Positions 46,289-55,565 of a stretch of DNA of 64,000 nucleotides are shown here, in pieces (position 1 is the first letter of the stretch; every line of letters begins with the position of its first letter). Source of the DNA: Acinetobacter tandoii DSM 14970 = CIP 107469 (GTDB lineage: Bacteria; Pseudomonadota; Gammaproteobacteria; Pseudomonadales; Moraxellaceae); the NCBI RefSeq assembly GCF_000400735.1, contig NZ_KE007367.1:73146-137145 (forward strand), in the 5' to 3' direction. Below the pieces are notes generated by a model that searched no databases, had not been told where the DNA came from, and was given only the letters and a program-made list of their open reading frames with translations. A program made the position numbers and the translations under genes.

Positions 46289-48343
46289 TTAAAATTTCTT
46301 TTCTACGCTGAACAATACACTAGGAATGGCTTGACTTGTACGTGCTTCATACAGACTGCCATCAGATTGATAATTCAGACGTTCTTTGTAGTCAGTACTG
46401 AGCAGGTTACGCGCGCTTAATGTAGTCGCCCAACCCTTTTTAAAGCGTTTAGTTGCACTGATGTCCAGATTGACTCGTTCGTTACTGGTACGATTATAAG
46501 GTTGATTTTCTAAAGCGCGGGTAAACTCTGGGGTATAGCTGAGATTGGCACTGGTCGAAAGTTGCCATGGCTGATAGTTATAAGAAAGCCCCATACTGGC
46601 TGAATAAGGTGCAACATCACTGACTAAACGATCTTGATGCGTCATATCATCTTCGACTTTGGCGCGAATAGTTGAGAGTTGACCGTTAAGCATCCACGAA
46701 TGCCCTTGAGCAGTTTGTTTTAGTGCATAACGTCCAGAGAGCTCGACACCATAGGTGGTTGCATGATCTTGGTTCTGTGGACGTTTAACATATCGTCCAT
46801 TTTCTTGTTCAATGACGGACTCAATATAGTCATCAATTTGACGATAGAAGCCCGTTACATTAACACCACCCGCAGGGGTATTAAAGCCTAAAGTGGACTC
46901 ATATGCTGTGATTTTTTCTGGGCGTAGAAATGGATTGCCGCCACGGTCAGGGTTATTTAAGCTGCCTGCATCACTGTCTGTAGAAATAGATACTGCGGGT
47001 AATAAATCATCCGCTTTCGGACTACGAAATGCTTGACTGATATTGGTTTGAAGTGACCAATGATCATCAAAATCATAACGATGTGCAACCACTGGGCTAA
47101 GGTTTTGGTCGTCATAATCGACTAAACCTGTACGATGTATCCATTCTTGACGTAAACCAACGGTCAAAGTTTGTTGATCGGTAAAACGCCAACTGCCTTC
47201 GCTATACAGAGCATAACGCTGTTCATCTAATGTATCGGCTGTATTGCTTTCTAAGCTGCTTGAACGTGTATCTAAGCCAAACTTAATTTGACGATGTTCA
47301 TCAAATTGGCGGACACCGTCATATGCTAAACCTAGTTCTTTAATCTGCTGATCTATATACAGCGAAGAAAGTGAAGAGCGAGTAAGTTCAGTTTCATTTT
47401 GTTTTTCATAAGACAGACGGACTTTGTCCGAGTTCTTATTCACTTGACGTTCGAAGCGCGTATTTAGGCGCATACTGTCATTTTTGTCCTGTTGAACTTG
47501 GTCCGAACGTGATCCATCTCGTTCATAATTGCGGTAAAATAGCTCTGCCACGACTTTCTTTTCGTCATCAATTTCATACTCAAGACGTGGACTGATCATC
47601 GATCCTTTACGTTCAGTGATATTTTTTTGTACACGAGTTTGGTTTGCTGTTTGAGTTTCCGTTACTGAAGTGCTGTCATCCCAATTTTGATTGGCAGATA
47701 AGCTATATAACCAAGGGCTATCACGCCCATCCATCTGTAAAGTGACATTCTTGCGCTCTTCTTCTGAGGCTCCAGAGTGGTTAAATCCATAGCTCATTCG
47801 AGCTGTTCCACCAAGACGCGAATTTTGTAATGGTTCTTTTAAAATAATATTAATGATGGCAGAGGCAGCGACCGAGGCTTGTGTAACGCTTGGTTGCTTG
47901 GTAATTTCAATACGCTCAATCATGTCTGGCGTTAGGGTGTCAATAATAGACATACCCCCACGAGGCCCGCCTTGTATAGGTTCACCATTGATCATGAAAA
48001 TAGGCGCACCGCCGCCACGGAAGCGCATACCTGATGCACCGCCTGGACCACGCGGGCCAGTAGCAGATGGCATTTGAAAACCTGCTGCGCGTCTTAAAGC
48101 ATCACTGACAGATTGATCGCCATATTTCAGCATTTCTTCACGATTGATAATGGTTTTGGCAATGGCACTAATATCGTTATTCTTATTTGCTGAGGAGTCT
48201 GCTTGGAGCTTTAATGTCTTTAGAACTTGTACAGTTTCTGCTGTAGCGACTTGTGCGTTATCGGCAGCCCAGCCTGTAATTGAGACACCCAAAAGAGCGA
48301 AAGTAAGTGCACTAAACTTCCAAGAAGGCTGTAACGCATCCAT
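46289..48343 (-). CDS. TonB-dependent outer membrane receptor
   Basis: A 684-residue outer membrane transporter, probably for an iron-siderophore or similar ligand. A signal peptide covers residues 1-26 (cleavage after GWA). The plug domain has GDQSVSDALRRAAGF and the IERIEITKQPSV/IINIILKEP end (about 70-175). A 22-strand barrel follows, ending in the aromatic VLFSVEKKF. The plug contains an unusual Gly/Pro/Arg-rich stretch (GPRGPGGASGMRFRGGG, then QGGPRGGM, about 96-131). No Fur box was identified upstream. Ligand unknown. Confidence 0.92.
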   Translation of the reverse strand: MDALQPSWKFSALTFALLGVSITGWAADNAQVATAETVQVLKTLKLQADSSANKNNDISAIAKTIINREEMLKYGDQSVSDALRRAAGFQMPSATGPRGPGGASGMRFRGGGAPIFMINGEPIQGGPRGGMSIIDTLTPDMIERIEITKQPSVTQASVAASAIINIILKEPLQNSRLGGTARMSYGFNHSGASEEERKNVTLQMDGRDSPWLYSLSANQNWDDSTSVTETQTANQTRVQKNITERKGSMISPRLEYEIDDEKKVVAELFYRNYERDGSRSDQVQQDKNDSMRLNTRFERQVNKNSDKVRLSYEKQNETELTRSSLSSLYIDQQIKELGLAYDGVRQFDEHRQIKFGLDTRSSSLESNTADTLDEQRYALYSEGSWRFTDQQTLTVGLRQEWIHRTGLVDYDDQNLSPVVAHRYDFDDHWSLQTNISQAFRSPKADDLLPAVSISTDSDAGSLNNPDRGGNPFLRPEKITAYESTLGFNTPAGGVNVTGFYRQIDDYIESVIEQENGRYVKRPQNQDHATTYGVELSGRYALKQTAQGHSWMLNGQLSTIRAKVEDDMTHQDRLVSDVAPYSASMGLSYNYQPWQLSTSANLSYTPEFTRALENQPYNRTSNERVNLDISATKRFKKGWATTLSARNLLSTDYKERLNYQSDGSLYEARTSQAIPSVLFSVEKKF

Positions 48344-48637
48344 AACTTTATGTTTCCAAATGTAATGTTGCGTAAGATTAAACTAAAATTATGGAGAAAG
48401 ATTGTGGAGTTATTGAATTATTCTCTTGGCGAATAAAAAGTTACCCAGTTTGATAAATATATAAGTTTAGCTTGTTGTTATTTTCGGAGAATGGCTTTTT
48501 TTAACTGATTGTAATTTATTTATTGTTTATTTTAGATCCTGACAATTGGCTGCTTTACCTTGATATAAAAAATACAGAGTTGATAATTTTAATGGCTATG
48601 TTAAAACAGAGATGTACTGGTCATGATCTAAATTGCA

Positions 48638-49432
48638 ATGCAAGTTACTGAACTGATTCCTTTATCTGAAATAGAGGTCAATCGACAGGACATTTTAGCT
48701 ATTCAACGGAATGAATTGGTGCTGATTTTTGATAATCCGGCATTATTGGTGAATTACGCTGAACAGATTGTTCAAGCTCAGGCTGTGTTGTTGCAGGGCA
48801 TTGATCCATTGCTCACACAACAGTTCAGGCAAAGTATTGAAGAGCTTATTCAAGCCTTATCTCAATCGAATAAATACCTAAAAAAACGCAGATTTAATGC
48901 TTTGCAAAAGTGGCTTGGTATAGACATTGAGCATGGTTCAGGACAAATCGATTACTATAAAAATCTTGATATGTTGTTGGACCGTTGCCAGCATTTAAGT
49001 CAAAAATTACGCTTAGAAATACAAAAGTCACAATCAAGATTTCAGCAATTACTGGGCTTACGGTTAAGAATGGCAAATTATGTGGTTGCGGCACAAGAGT
49101 TTGTACATGAGTATCCGAAAATGCTACGTAAGCAGCATCCCTTAGATCAATTTTCTGATCGCTTATCCAAGAAAATTCATAGCTTGCAAACTGTACAGGC
49201 CAGTAATGATATTGCCATGCAGCAAATACAGCTTTCTCAGCAACTGTCTTTAGGTTTACTTGACCGTTTTACTGAAGCGCAACAGGTGTTAATTCCCGCT
49301 TGGCAATATCATGTCAAACAAAGTCAACAGACAGACTCGACTTCCGAGCTATTAAAGCTAGATAATAGCCGTGAAAAACTGATTAAAACTTTAAGAAAAT
49401 CATTAGAGAAACCTTCGGGCAACTCTTCATAA
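48638..49432 (+). CDS. TelA-like paralogue, first gene of a three-gene operon
   Basis: A 264-residue helical, Gln-rich soluble protein. By eye it resembles the TelA-family protein encoded next to it. Both have a coiled helical middle ending in a YVVAAQEF- or YVAAGKIK-type segment, and a C-terminal LIPAW or LPAWK motif followed by a long helix. It looks like a shortened, diverged TelA homologue. No catalytic motif. The next gene starts 13 bases after its stop, so the operon is tight. Function unknown; an envelope-stress or toxic-compound tolerance role is only inferred. Confidence 0.72.
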   Translation: MQVTELIPLSEIEVNRQDILAIQRNELVLIFDNPALLVNYAEQIVQAQAVLLQGIDPLLTQQFRQSIEELIQALSQSNKYLKKRRFNALQKWLGIDIEHGSGQIDYYKNLDMLLDRCQHLSQKLRLEIQKSQSRFQQLLGLRLRMANYVVAAQEFVHEYPKMLRKQHPLDQFSDRLSKKIHSLQTVQASNDIAMQQIQLSQQLSLGLLDRFTEAQQVLIPAWQYHVKQSQQTDSTSELLKLDNSREKLIKTLRKSLEKPSGNSS

Positions 49433-49445
49433 AATTAGGTGAATT

Positions 49446-50564
49446 ATGACCAATTCTGAGCAAAATCATTTAACTGTTGCCATGACACCAGAAATGGCGG
49501 AACAACAGTTTCAGCAACTTAATTTAAAAGAGCTAGGTTTGCAGCCTTCAGATTTGGCTGAGGTGATGACTGCAACCAAGGAATTGGAAGATATGAGTCA
49601 TCAGAGTGTTGCTGAATACGGTAAGCACATCGCGACTCAAACGTCGACGTATACAGATGAATTGCTGAATTTGGTGCAAAACAAAGATTTAGATGCTACG
49701 GGACAAAAGTTGAATCAAGTTGTACAAGTGGCACAGCAATTAAATAGCAGCAGTATTCTGAATCAGTCTAAAAATTTAGGCTTTTTGGGCAGTATTTTAA
49801 GTAAATTCAAAGGTGCGAAGCAAAGTTTTGATCAGCACTTTAATACCACCAAGGAGCAAATTGATGCTTTGGTTAAAGAAATTGAAGCCTCACAATCTGG
49901 TTTAAAAGACCGAGTTAAAACACTCGAATACATGTTTGACTCGGTACAAGATGAATATAAGCAATTAGGCGTTTATGTGGCTGCGGGCAAGATTAAGCAG
50001 CATGAAGTTCAGCAGCAAATTGCTCAACTCACTTCACAAGAACAAGATCAGACCATTACCCAGAAAATTTATGATTTGAATCATCTATGGAATAATCTGG
50101 AGAAACGCGTCAGTGATTTGCAGGTATTACAGCAATCTGCAATGCAGACTTTACCAATGATTCGAATTATCCAGTCCAATAATTTAATGTTGGTGGATAA
50201 GTTTTATGCCATCAAAAACATTACATTACCCGCATGGAAAAACCAAATTAGTTTGGCTATTTCCTTGCAAGAGCAAAAGAATAGTGTGCAGTTGGCAAAT
50301 ACCATTGATGATGCGACCAATGACTTGCTGCGCCGTAATGCCGATTTACTCCATCAAAATTCAGTCGATACTGCGCGTGCCAATCAGCGTTCTGTGATTG
50401 ATATCGACACCCTTGAGCATGTCCAAAATACCTTAATCCAAACGGTGAATGACGTACTTCAAGTACAAAAAGAAGGGATGCAGAAGCGAGAAGAAGCAGC
50501 ACAGCGGTTACGTAATTTACAAAGTAATTTGAGTCAGTTGGTATTAGAGTCAAATCAACGCTAA
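49446..50564 (+). CDS. telA: TelA/KlaA-family toxic anion resistance protein
   Basis: A 372-residue member of the TelA family (pfam05816). The usual features are the NLKELGLQPSDLAE start region, a long helical coiled-coil body, SNNLMLVDKFYAIKNITLPAWKNQISLAISLQEQ in pieces around 241-275, and a C-terminal DTLEHVQNTLIQTVNDVLQVQKEG helix. The name comes from plasmid tellurite resistance loci; chromosomal copies are linked to tolerance of membrane-active agents, with an unknown mechanism. It sits between its short paralogue and a membrane protein. Confidence 0.88.
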   Translation: MTNSEQNHLTVAMTPEMAEQQFQQLNLKELGLQPSDLAEVMTATKELEDMSHQSVAEYGKHIATQTSTYTDELLNLVQNKDLDATGQKLNQVVQVAQQLNSSSILNQSKNLGFLGSILSKFKGAKQSFDQHFNTTKEQIDALVKEIEASQSGLKDRVKTLEYMFDSVQDEYKQLGVYVAAGKIKQHEVQQQIAQLTSQEQDQTITQKIYDLNHLWNNLEKRVSDLQVLQQSAMQTLPMIRIIQSNNLMLVDKFYAIKNITLPAWKNQISLAISLQEQKNSVQLANTIDDATNDLLRRNADLLHQNSVDTARANQRSVIDIDTLEHVQNTLIQTVNDVLQVQKEGMQKREEAAQRLRNLQSNLSQLVLESNQR

Positions 50565-50582
50565 ATCCTTTTAGTCTGTTGT

Positions 50583-50595
50583 AGGAGGTCACTTG
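50583..50595 (+). promoter_or_regulatory. Ribosome-binding site deciding a TTG start
   Basis: AGGAGGT at 50583-50589 just before TTG 50593-50595; the strongest such signal in the operon, on a rare start codon. Confidence 0.75.
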
Positions 50596-51522
50596 TCCAA
50601 GTTAGAAGATGAATATGCAGTCAATACCGCCAATATTCAGCAAGGTGTGCAGATTTTAAAGCGTCGGCAAACACATCTGATGGGGTGGTGTATATTCACA
50701 ACCAGTTTGGCACTTGTGGCTTTGATCAGTTATTTTCTACAACAGGAGATACTTTACAGTTGGTTTGGTATTAGCCTTGAGGTTAAACAACTGCATATTC
50801 CTGTATCGGCAGATCGTACTTTGATGCAGTTTGGGCAAGCACCAAATTACTTTTTTAATTTATTGTCTTGGTTTGGTTGGTTGTTCTTAAAAATAACCAG
50901 TGCTTTTATTGGTGCTTTTTTTGTTATTCATTTTCTTAAGAAACTTCGCTTCTTTGCGATTCGTTTTCAGTCTTTTGTCTTAAAATTTGTAGGCTGGATC
51001 ATCGCATTTATATGTATTTGGTCAACTCTAACTTATGTTCAATATGACTGGAATGATGAAGCAGAGGATCCTTATGCAACTGCAATAGAGTATAAAAACA
51101 GTTTGCATGAAAGTGAATTGGCACAATATTTAGATCACACCCAATTAGCACCGCCTGTCAAAGCTTACGTACTGGCGCAAATTGCCTTATTACATTCGCC
51201 TGCTGATGAAAATGCTGCGATTCCTTATGTGTTGACTTTGGTCGATGCCGAGAAAAACGACCCTAATTTTATTCAATATGGTTTTAGTGCTTCACAATTA
51301 TGGTCGATGCAGCAACAGCTTTATGGTAAGGCTATAACGCCTTTAGCAAAATCTATTTCTCCAAAAATTGAACAGGCTCAAAAGTGGGAAAATGTTTTGC
51401 AAATTATTATTATTTCATCATTTATTGTAAGTTCTATTTTAAGCTTAATGCTTTACTTATTATCACGGTACTTTTCTGCAAGAACACGTAGAATTGAGCA
51501 AAATTTAAAAAATACTGGGTAA
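50593..51522 (+). CDS. Membrane protein of the TelA operon
   Basis: 309 residues. There is a cytoplasmic N-terminus, transmembrane segments at about 29-50, 92-116 and 128-148, a large soluble stretch (about 150-270, with YKNSLHESELAQYLDH and PADENAAIPYVLTLVDAE), and a C-terminal helix at about 270-298. No known motif. The start is TTG 50593, decided by the strong AGGAGG (50583-50588) four bases upstream and the absence of a nearby ATG. It could anchor the two soluble TelA-type proteins to the inner membrane. Confidence 0.75.
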   Translation: MSKLEDEYAVNTANIQQGVQILKRRQTHLMGWCIFTTSLALVALISYFLQQEILYSWFGISLEVKQLHIPVSADRTLMQFGQAPNYFFNLLSWFGWLFLKITSAFIGAFFVIHFLKKLRFFAIRFQSFVLKFVGWIIAFICIWSTLTYVQYDWNDEAEDPYATAIEYKNSLHESELAQYLDHTQLAPPVKAYVLAQIALLHSPADENAAIPYVLTLVDAEKNDPNFIQYGFSASQLWSMQQQLYGKAITPLAKSISPKIEQAQKWENVLQIIIISSFIVSSILSLMLYLLSRYFSARTRRIEQNLKNTG

Positions 51523-51662
51523 GTCATTCATGTTATGTAAGATTTTGAACTGTTATCTAATAATTCGATTGTATTTATAAATACAAACTGTTTTACCAAT
51601 TTTATGTTTTTTACTATGATGTCTTCGTCAACTTAATTATCTCTCCACTGGAGTCGTTAGCA

Positions 51663-53228
51663 ATGTTAGATCAAAATACTTCTGCGCAATTAAAAACACT
51701 TTTAGAACGTCTTGAAAGCCCAATTGAAATTATCGCGTCTTTAGATGCTTCAGAAAAATCTGAAAAAATTAAAGAGTTGGTGACTGAAATTGCGCTGTTA
51801 TCAGACCAAGTGACAGCACGCTTTGATGGTGAACATTCACGTCGTCCAAGCTTTGCAATTGCCAAAGCAGGAGAGCAACCTCGTGTACACTTCGCGGGCT
51901 TGCCAATGGGACACGAGTTTACCTCACTCATTCTTGCATTGTTACAAGTATCAGGTTACGCACCAAAAGTTTCTGAAGAGGTGTTAAATCAGGTTAAAGG
52001 TTTAAATATTCAATCGAACTTTGATGTGTTTGTATCTTTAAGCTGCCACAACTGTCCAGATGTCGTGCAAGCTTTGAACCTGATTGCCATCTATAATCCA
52101 GGTTCAACTGCAACCATGATTGATGGTGCATTCTTCCAAGACGAAGTTGAACAACGCAAAATTATGGCTGTACCAATGGTTTTCCAAGATGACCAGCATA
52201 TCGGTCAAGGTCGTATGACATTGGAAGAAATCATTGCCAAACTAGATACTAACTCTGCTGAGAAAGAAGCAGCCAAGTTAAATGCTAAAGATGCTTTTGA
52301 TGTCTTGGTAATCGGAGGTGGACCTGCGGGTGGTACAGCGGCAATTTATGCGGCACGTAAAGGGATTAAAACAGGTATTGTGGCTGAACGCTTTGGTGGT
52401 CAGGTGATGGATACCATGGATATTGAAAACTTTACTACTGTACAGAAAACGGTTGGTCCGAAATTCGCACAGGATATGGAAGCACACGTTCGTGAATACG
52501 GTGTAGACATTATGAATTTGCAACGTGTGAATAAAATTACTGGCGCAGATCAAACAGCGAATGGTTTGGTTGAAGTTGAACTTGAAAATGGCGCAAAACT
52601 TGAATCGAAAACAGTGATTCTTTCAACTGGTGCGCGTTGGAGAGAAATGAATGTGCCAGGCGAAGCGGAATACCGTACCCGTGGTGTTGCATATTGCCCA
52701 CACTGTGATGGTCCATTGTTCAAAGGTAAACGTGTGGCTGTGATTGGTGGCGGTAACTCTGGTGTAGAAGCAGCAATTGACTTGGCAGGTATTGTCGAAC
52801 ACGTGACTTTGGTTGAGTTTGATACTAAACTGCGTGCTGACCAAGTATTGCAAGACAAGTTAAATAGCTTGCCAAATGCCACTGTGATCATGAATGCATT
52901 ATCTACTGAAGTGGTTGGTGATGGTGCTCAAGTGACAGGTTTGAAATATAAAGACCGTGCAACCGATGTTGAACACACTGTTGAGTTATCTGGGATTTTC
53001 GTACAAATTGGTTTATTGCCAAATACGGACTTCCTAAAAGAAAGCGCAGTTGAACTTACTCCACGTGGTGAAATTGTAATTAACGAACGCAATGAAACCA
53101 ATGTGAAAGGTGTATTTGCTGCGGGTGATTGTACGACTGTTCCATACAAGCAAATTATTATTGCGACGGGTGAGGGTGCAAAAGCGTCTCTATCTGCTTT
53201 TGATTACATGATCCGTTCAGGTCAGTAA
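51663..53228 (+). CDS. ahpF: Alkyl hydroperoxide reductase flavoprotein subunit
   Basis: AhpF uses NADH and FAD to reduce AhpC. The 521 residues contain an N-terminal double thioredoxin-like domain with the CxxC in [10 protein letters not shown] (about 128-133). A FAD/NAD domain has [17 protein letters not shown] (about 217-233), the thioredoxin reductase-type CPHC in AYCPHCDGP (about 345-348), a second dinucleotide site [12 protein letters not shown], and GVFAAGDCT near the end. Length equals E. coli AhpF. Monocistronic, 11 kb from ahpC. Confidence 0.97.
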   Translation: MLDQNTSAQLKTLLERLESPIEIIASLDASEKSEKIKELVTEIALLSDQVTARFDGEHSRRPSFAIAKAGEQPRVHFAGLPMGHEFTSLILALLQVSGYAPKVSEEVLNQVKGLNIQSNFDVFVSLSCHNCPDVVQALNLIAIYNPGSTATMIDGAFFQDEVEQRKIMAVPMVFQDDQHIGQGRMTLEEIIAKLDTNSAEKEAAKLNAKDAFDVLVIGGGPAGGTAAIYAARKGIKTGIVAERFGGQVMDTMDIENFTTVQKTVGPKFAQDMEAHVREYGVDIMNLQRVNKITGADQTANGLVEVELENGAKLESKTVILSTGARWREMNVPGEAEYRTRGVAYCPHCDGPLFKGKRVAVIGGGNSGVEAAIDLAGIVEHVTLVEFDTKLRADQVLQDKLNSLPNATVIMNALSTEVVGDGAQVTGLKYKDRATDVEHTVELSGIFVQIGLLPNTDFLKESAVELTPRGEIVINERNETNVKGVFAAGDCTTVPYKQIIIATGEGAKASLSAFDYMIRSGQ

Positions 53229-53236
53229 TAAAAAAG

Positions 53237-53264
53237 AGCCAACATACACTGAGTTATGTTGGCT
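53237..53264 (+). terminator. ahpF terminator
   Basis: Ten-bp stem AGCCAACATA/TATGTTGGCT (53237-53246 and 53255-53264). The T run is weak. A second GGAAC/GTTCC hairpin followed by seven T lies at 53291-53326. Confidence 0.75.
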
Positions 53265-53370
53265 TGCTATTAAACTTTTTACTTTTTATAGGAACTGAGG
53301 ACGCTAACACCGATGTTCCTTTTTTTATTATTTATTGTTTCCCCCAAGATTTGGTTAAAACCGTATTGTT

Positions 53371-53619
53371 TTAAATAATCTTTAGCGCTTTAAATTTCTC
53401 CTCCAATGCTGCTTTGCTTTCAATGTGTTCAGGGTGAATTTCAATGCAATCGATTGGGCAGACTGCCATACAGGTTTGATGTTCATAAAAACCAACACAT
53501 TCTGTACAGCGTGCTACATCAATCTCATAAACTTTTTGTCCTTCAAAAATCGCCTCATTCGGACATTCTGGTAAGCACATATCACAATTGATACAAGCAT
53601 CCGTAATTCTCAAAGCCAT
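53371..53619 (-). CDS. YfhL-type 2[4Fe-4S] ferredoxin
   Basis: An 82-residue low-potential ferredoxin with two cluster motifs: CINCDMCLPECP near 10-21, and CTECVGFYEHQTCMAVCP with the insertion typical of YfhL/Alvin ferredoxins. A C-terminal helix follows. It starts four bases after the trhP stop, so the two are co-transcribed. It is a likely electron donor for the iron-sulfur U32 protein, by inference. Confidence 0.93.
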   Translation of the reverse strand: MALRITDACINCDMCLPECPNEAIFEGQKVYEIDVARCTECVGFYEHQTCMAVCPIDCIEIHPEHIESKAALEEKFKALKII

Positions 53620-53622
53620 GAC

Positions 53623-55017
53623 TTAACCTGCTACGTAAGCCAATGACGAAGATGAAATATCGATTTCTGAGTTTGGCAGGTTGCGAATCAGCAGGGCATA
53701 TTTCATATCGATATCGGCAGGAATCGGAATATCGACAATATGACCTGAGCCTTTGGCATCTGGAATAGAATTGCCTTTTTTATCCAAAATTTCGCTCAGT
53801 ACAAACTGAATATTGCCTTGCGGGGTCATGAGTTCCAATGAGTCACCGACCACAAAGCGGTTCTTCACATCAATTTTAATATAGTCCCCGTGACGTTCTA
53901 ACACTTCACCACAGAACTGTTGATGGTCAAAACGTGAAGAACCTGTTTCATAATTTTGGTATTCGCTATGCACATGGCGACGTAAAAAACCCTCGGTATA
54001 ACCACGGTTTGCTAAGCCTTCCAGTTGTAACATCAGTGAAGGATCGAAAGGTTTACCTGCCAGTGCATCATCAATGGCTTTACGATAAATTTGTGCGGTG
54101 CGTGCGCAGTAGAAATAAGATTTGGTACGACCTTCAATTTTGAGGGAATGAATACCCATTTGGGTCAAACGCTCAACATGTTGTACTGCTCGTAAGTCTT
54201 TAGAGTTCATGAAATATGTGCCGTGTTCATCTTCTTCTGCGGCAAACATATCTTCTTCATTACGTTGTAGTAAAACAGGTTCTGTACATTGATTTTGTGC
54301 TACTGCATGTTGTTCATCTAGATCACTATTGCAACACGGATTTTCTTGTACTTGATGCACAGGAATCACATCACCTGTTTCGTCTTCTTGAGCTTGGTGC
54401 AGTTTGTAATCCCAACGGCAAGCATTGGTACAAGCACCTTGGTTAGCATCACGTTTATTCATATAGCCTGAAAGGAGACAACGTCCAGAATAGGCCATGC
54501 ACAAAGCACCATGCACAAATACTTCAATTTCCATGTCTGGCACATGGTTTTTGATTTCTTCAATTTCTTCTAGGGACAATTCACGTGACAAAATCACGCG
54601 AGTCAGCCCCATATTTTTCCAGAATTTCACGGTTGCCCAGTTCACAGCATTTGCTTGTACTGAAAGATGCACAGGAATGTCTGGAAATTGCTCGCGTACC
54701 ATCATAATTAAGCCAGGGTCCGACATAATCAAGGCATCAGGCTGCATGGCAATGACTGGCGCTAAATCACGAATGAAGTTTTTGAGTTTACTGTTGTGCG
54801 GTTGAATATTCACCACAACATAAAATTTTTTACCTAAATTATGTGCTTCTTGAATCCCGATGGCGAGGTTGTCATGATCAAACTCATTATTACGAACACG
54901 TAAGCTATAGCGAGGTTGTCCTGCATAGACCGCATCGGCTCCATAAGCAAATGCGTAGCGCATATTTTTTAAAGAGCCAGCAGGAGAGAGAAGTTCAGTA
55001 ACGTGGTGAATGCTCAT
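53623..55017 (-). CDS. trhP: tRNA hydroxylation protein P, U32 peptidase family
   Basis: TrhP (YegQ) carries out prephenate-dependent 5-hydroxylation of wobble uridine in tRNA. The 464 residues closely follow E. coli YegQ: ELLSPAGSLKNMRYAFAYGADAVYAGQ near 9-35, VHGALCMAYSGRCLLSGY with conserved cysteines near 170-187, NQGACTNACRWDY, and GIHSLKIEGRTKSYFYCARTAQIYRKA. Cysteines in these segments bind a 4Fe-4S cluster. A Cys-containing insert (about 215-250) differs from E. coli. Paired with a ferredoxin gene. Confidence 0.93.
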   Translation of the reverse strand: MSIHHVTELLSPAGSLKNMRYAFAYGADAVYAGQPRYSLRVRNNEFDHDNLAIGIQEAHNLGKKFYVVVNIQPHNSKLKNFIRDLAPVIAMQPDALIMSDPGLIMMVREQFPDIPVHLSVQANAVNWATVKFWKNMGLTRVILSRELSLEEIEEIKNHVPDMEIEVFVHGALCMAYSGRCLLSGYMNKRDANQGACTNACRWDYKLHQAQEDETGDVIPVHQVQENPCCNSDLDEQHAVAQNQCTEPVLLQRNEEDMFAAEEDEHGTYFMNSKDLRAVQHVERLTQMGIHSLKIEGRTKSYFYCARTAQIYRKAIDDALAGKPFDPSLMLQLEGLANRGYTEGFLRRHVHSEYQNYETGSSRFDHQQFCGEVLERHGDYIKIDVKNRFVVGDSLELMTPQGNIQFVLSEILDKKGNSIPDAKGSGHIVDIPIPADIDMKYALLIRNLPNSEIDISSSSLAYVAG

Positions 55018-55097
55018 GACAAAATAAAGGCATACAAATAATATGACTTTATTGTATGGATATAAAAAAAGGATTCAACCCAGTAAATTAGTCGGTT

Positions 55098-55502
55098 TTA
55101 TTCTGATAAACCTAGATTTTTCAAAATTTGACAGTGATCAATGGTGGTATTGCTGGAACAGGATTGACGTAGTTCCTGTAACTGGCTTTGAAATGAGATC
55201 AATTCGGCAATGTTTTTTTCCACTTGTAAAATATGCTGTTCGATCATTTGATCAACAACTTGGCAGCCTTGTTGGGGTTGTTTAATGAGATCAATCAATT
55301 GTTGAATTTCGGCAAGAGACATATCCAAGCCACGACACTGTTTGATAAATTGCAGCCTTTTTAAGGTTGCTTCATCATAATATTTATAATTATTTTCGGC
55401 ACGGTAGCTAGGAATAATCAGATGCTTTTTTTCATAAAAGCGCACTGTATCAATAGGTAATTGTGCTTTTTTTGCGAGTTGGTGGATTAAATAATGCTGC
55501 AT
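55098..55502 (-). CDS. MerR-family metal-responsive regulator (CadR/PbrR/ZntR-like)
   Basis: A 134-residue MerR protein with an N-terminal HTH (YLIHQLAKKAQLPIDTVRFYEKKHLI, about 4-29), a dimerisation helix, and a C-terminal metal region with cysteines (QQGCQVVDQ near 80, SCSSNTTIDHCQILKN near 113-128). Divergent from a CDF transporter across about 60 bases, where a promoter with a 19-base spacer lies, the geometry that MerR activators need. Probably senses Cd, Pb or Zn. Confidence 0.88.
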   Translation of the reverse strand: MQHYLIHQLAKKAQLPIDTVRFYEKKHLIIPSYRAENNYKYYDEATLKRLQFIKQCRGLDMSLAEIQQLIDLIKQPQQGCQVVDQMIEQHILQVEKNIAELISFQSQLQELRQSCSSNTTIDHCQILKNLGLSE

Positions 55503-55505
55503 AGC

Positions 55506-55536
55506 TTGACCTTAGAGCGAGTCCATAGTTTTAAAT
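55506..55536 (+). promoter_or_regulatory. MerR-type promoter of the CDF transporter
   Basis: TTGACC (55506-55511) and TTAAAT (55531-55536) separated by 19 bases, the over-long spacing typical of MerR-controlled promoters. The dyad between the boxes is imperfect. Confidence 0.6.
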
Positions 55537-55565
55537 AAGCATAATATAGATCAAGGAGTATGGAA

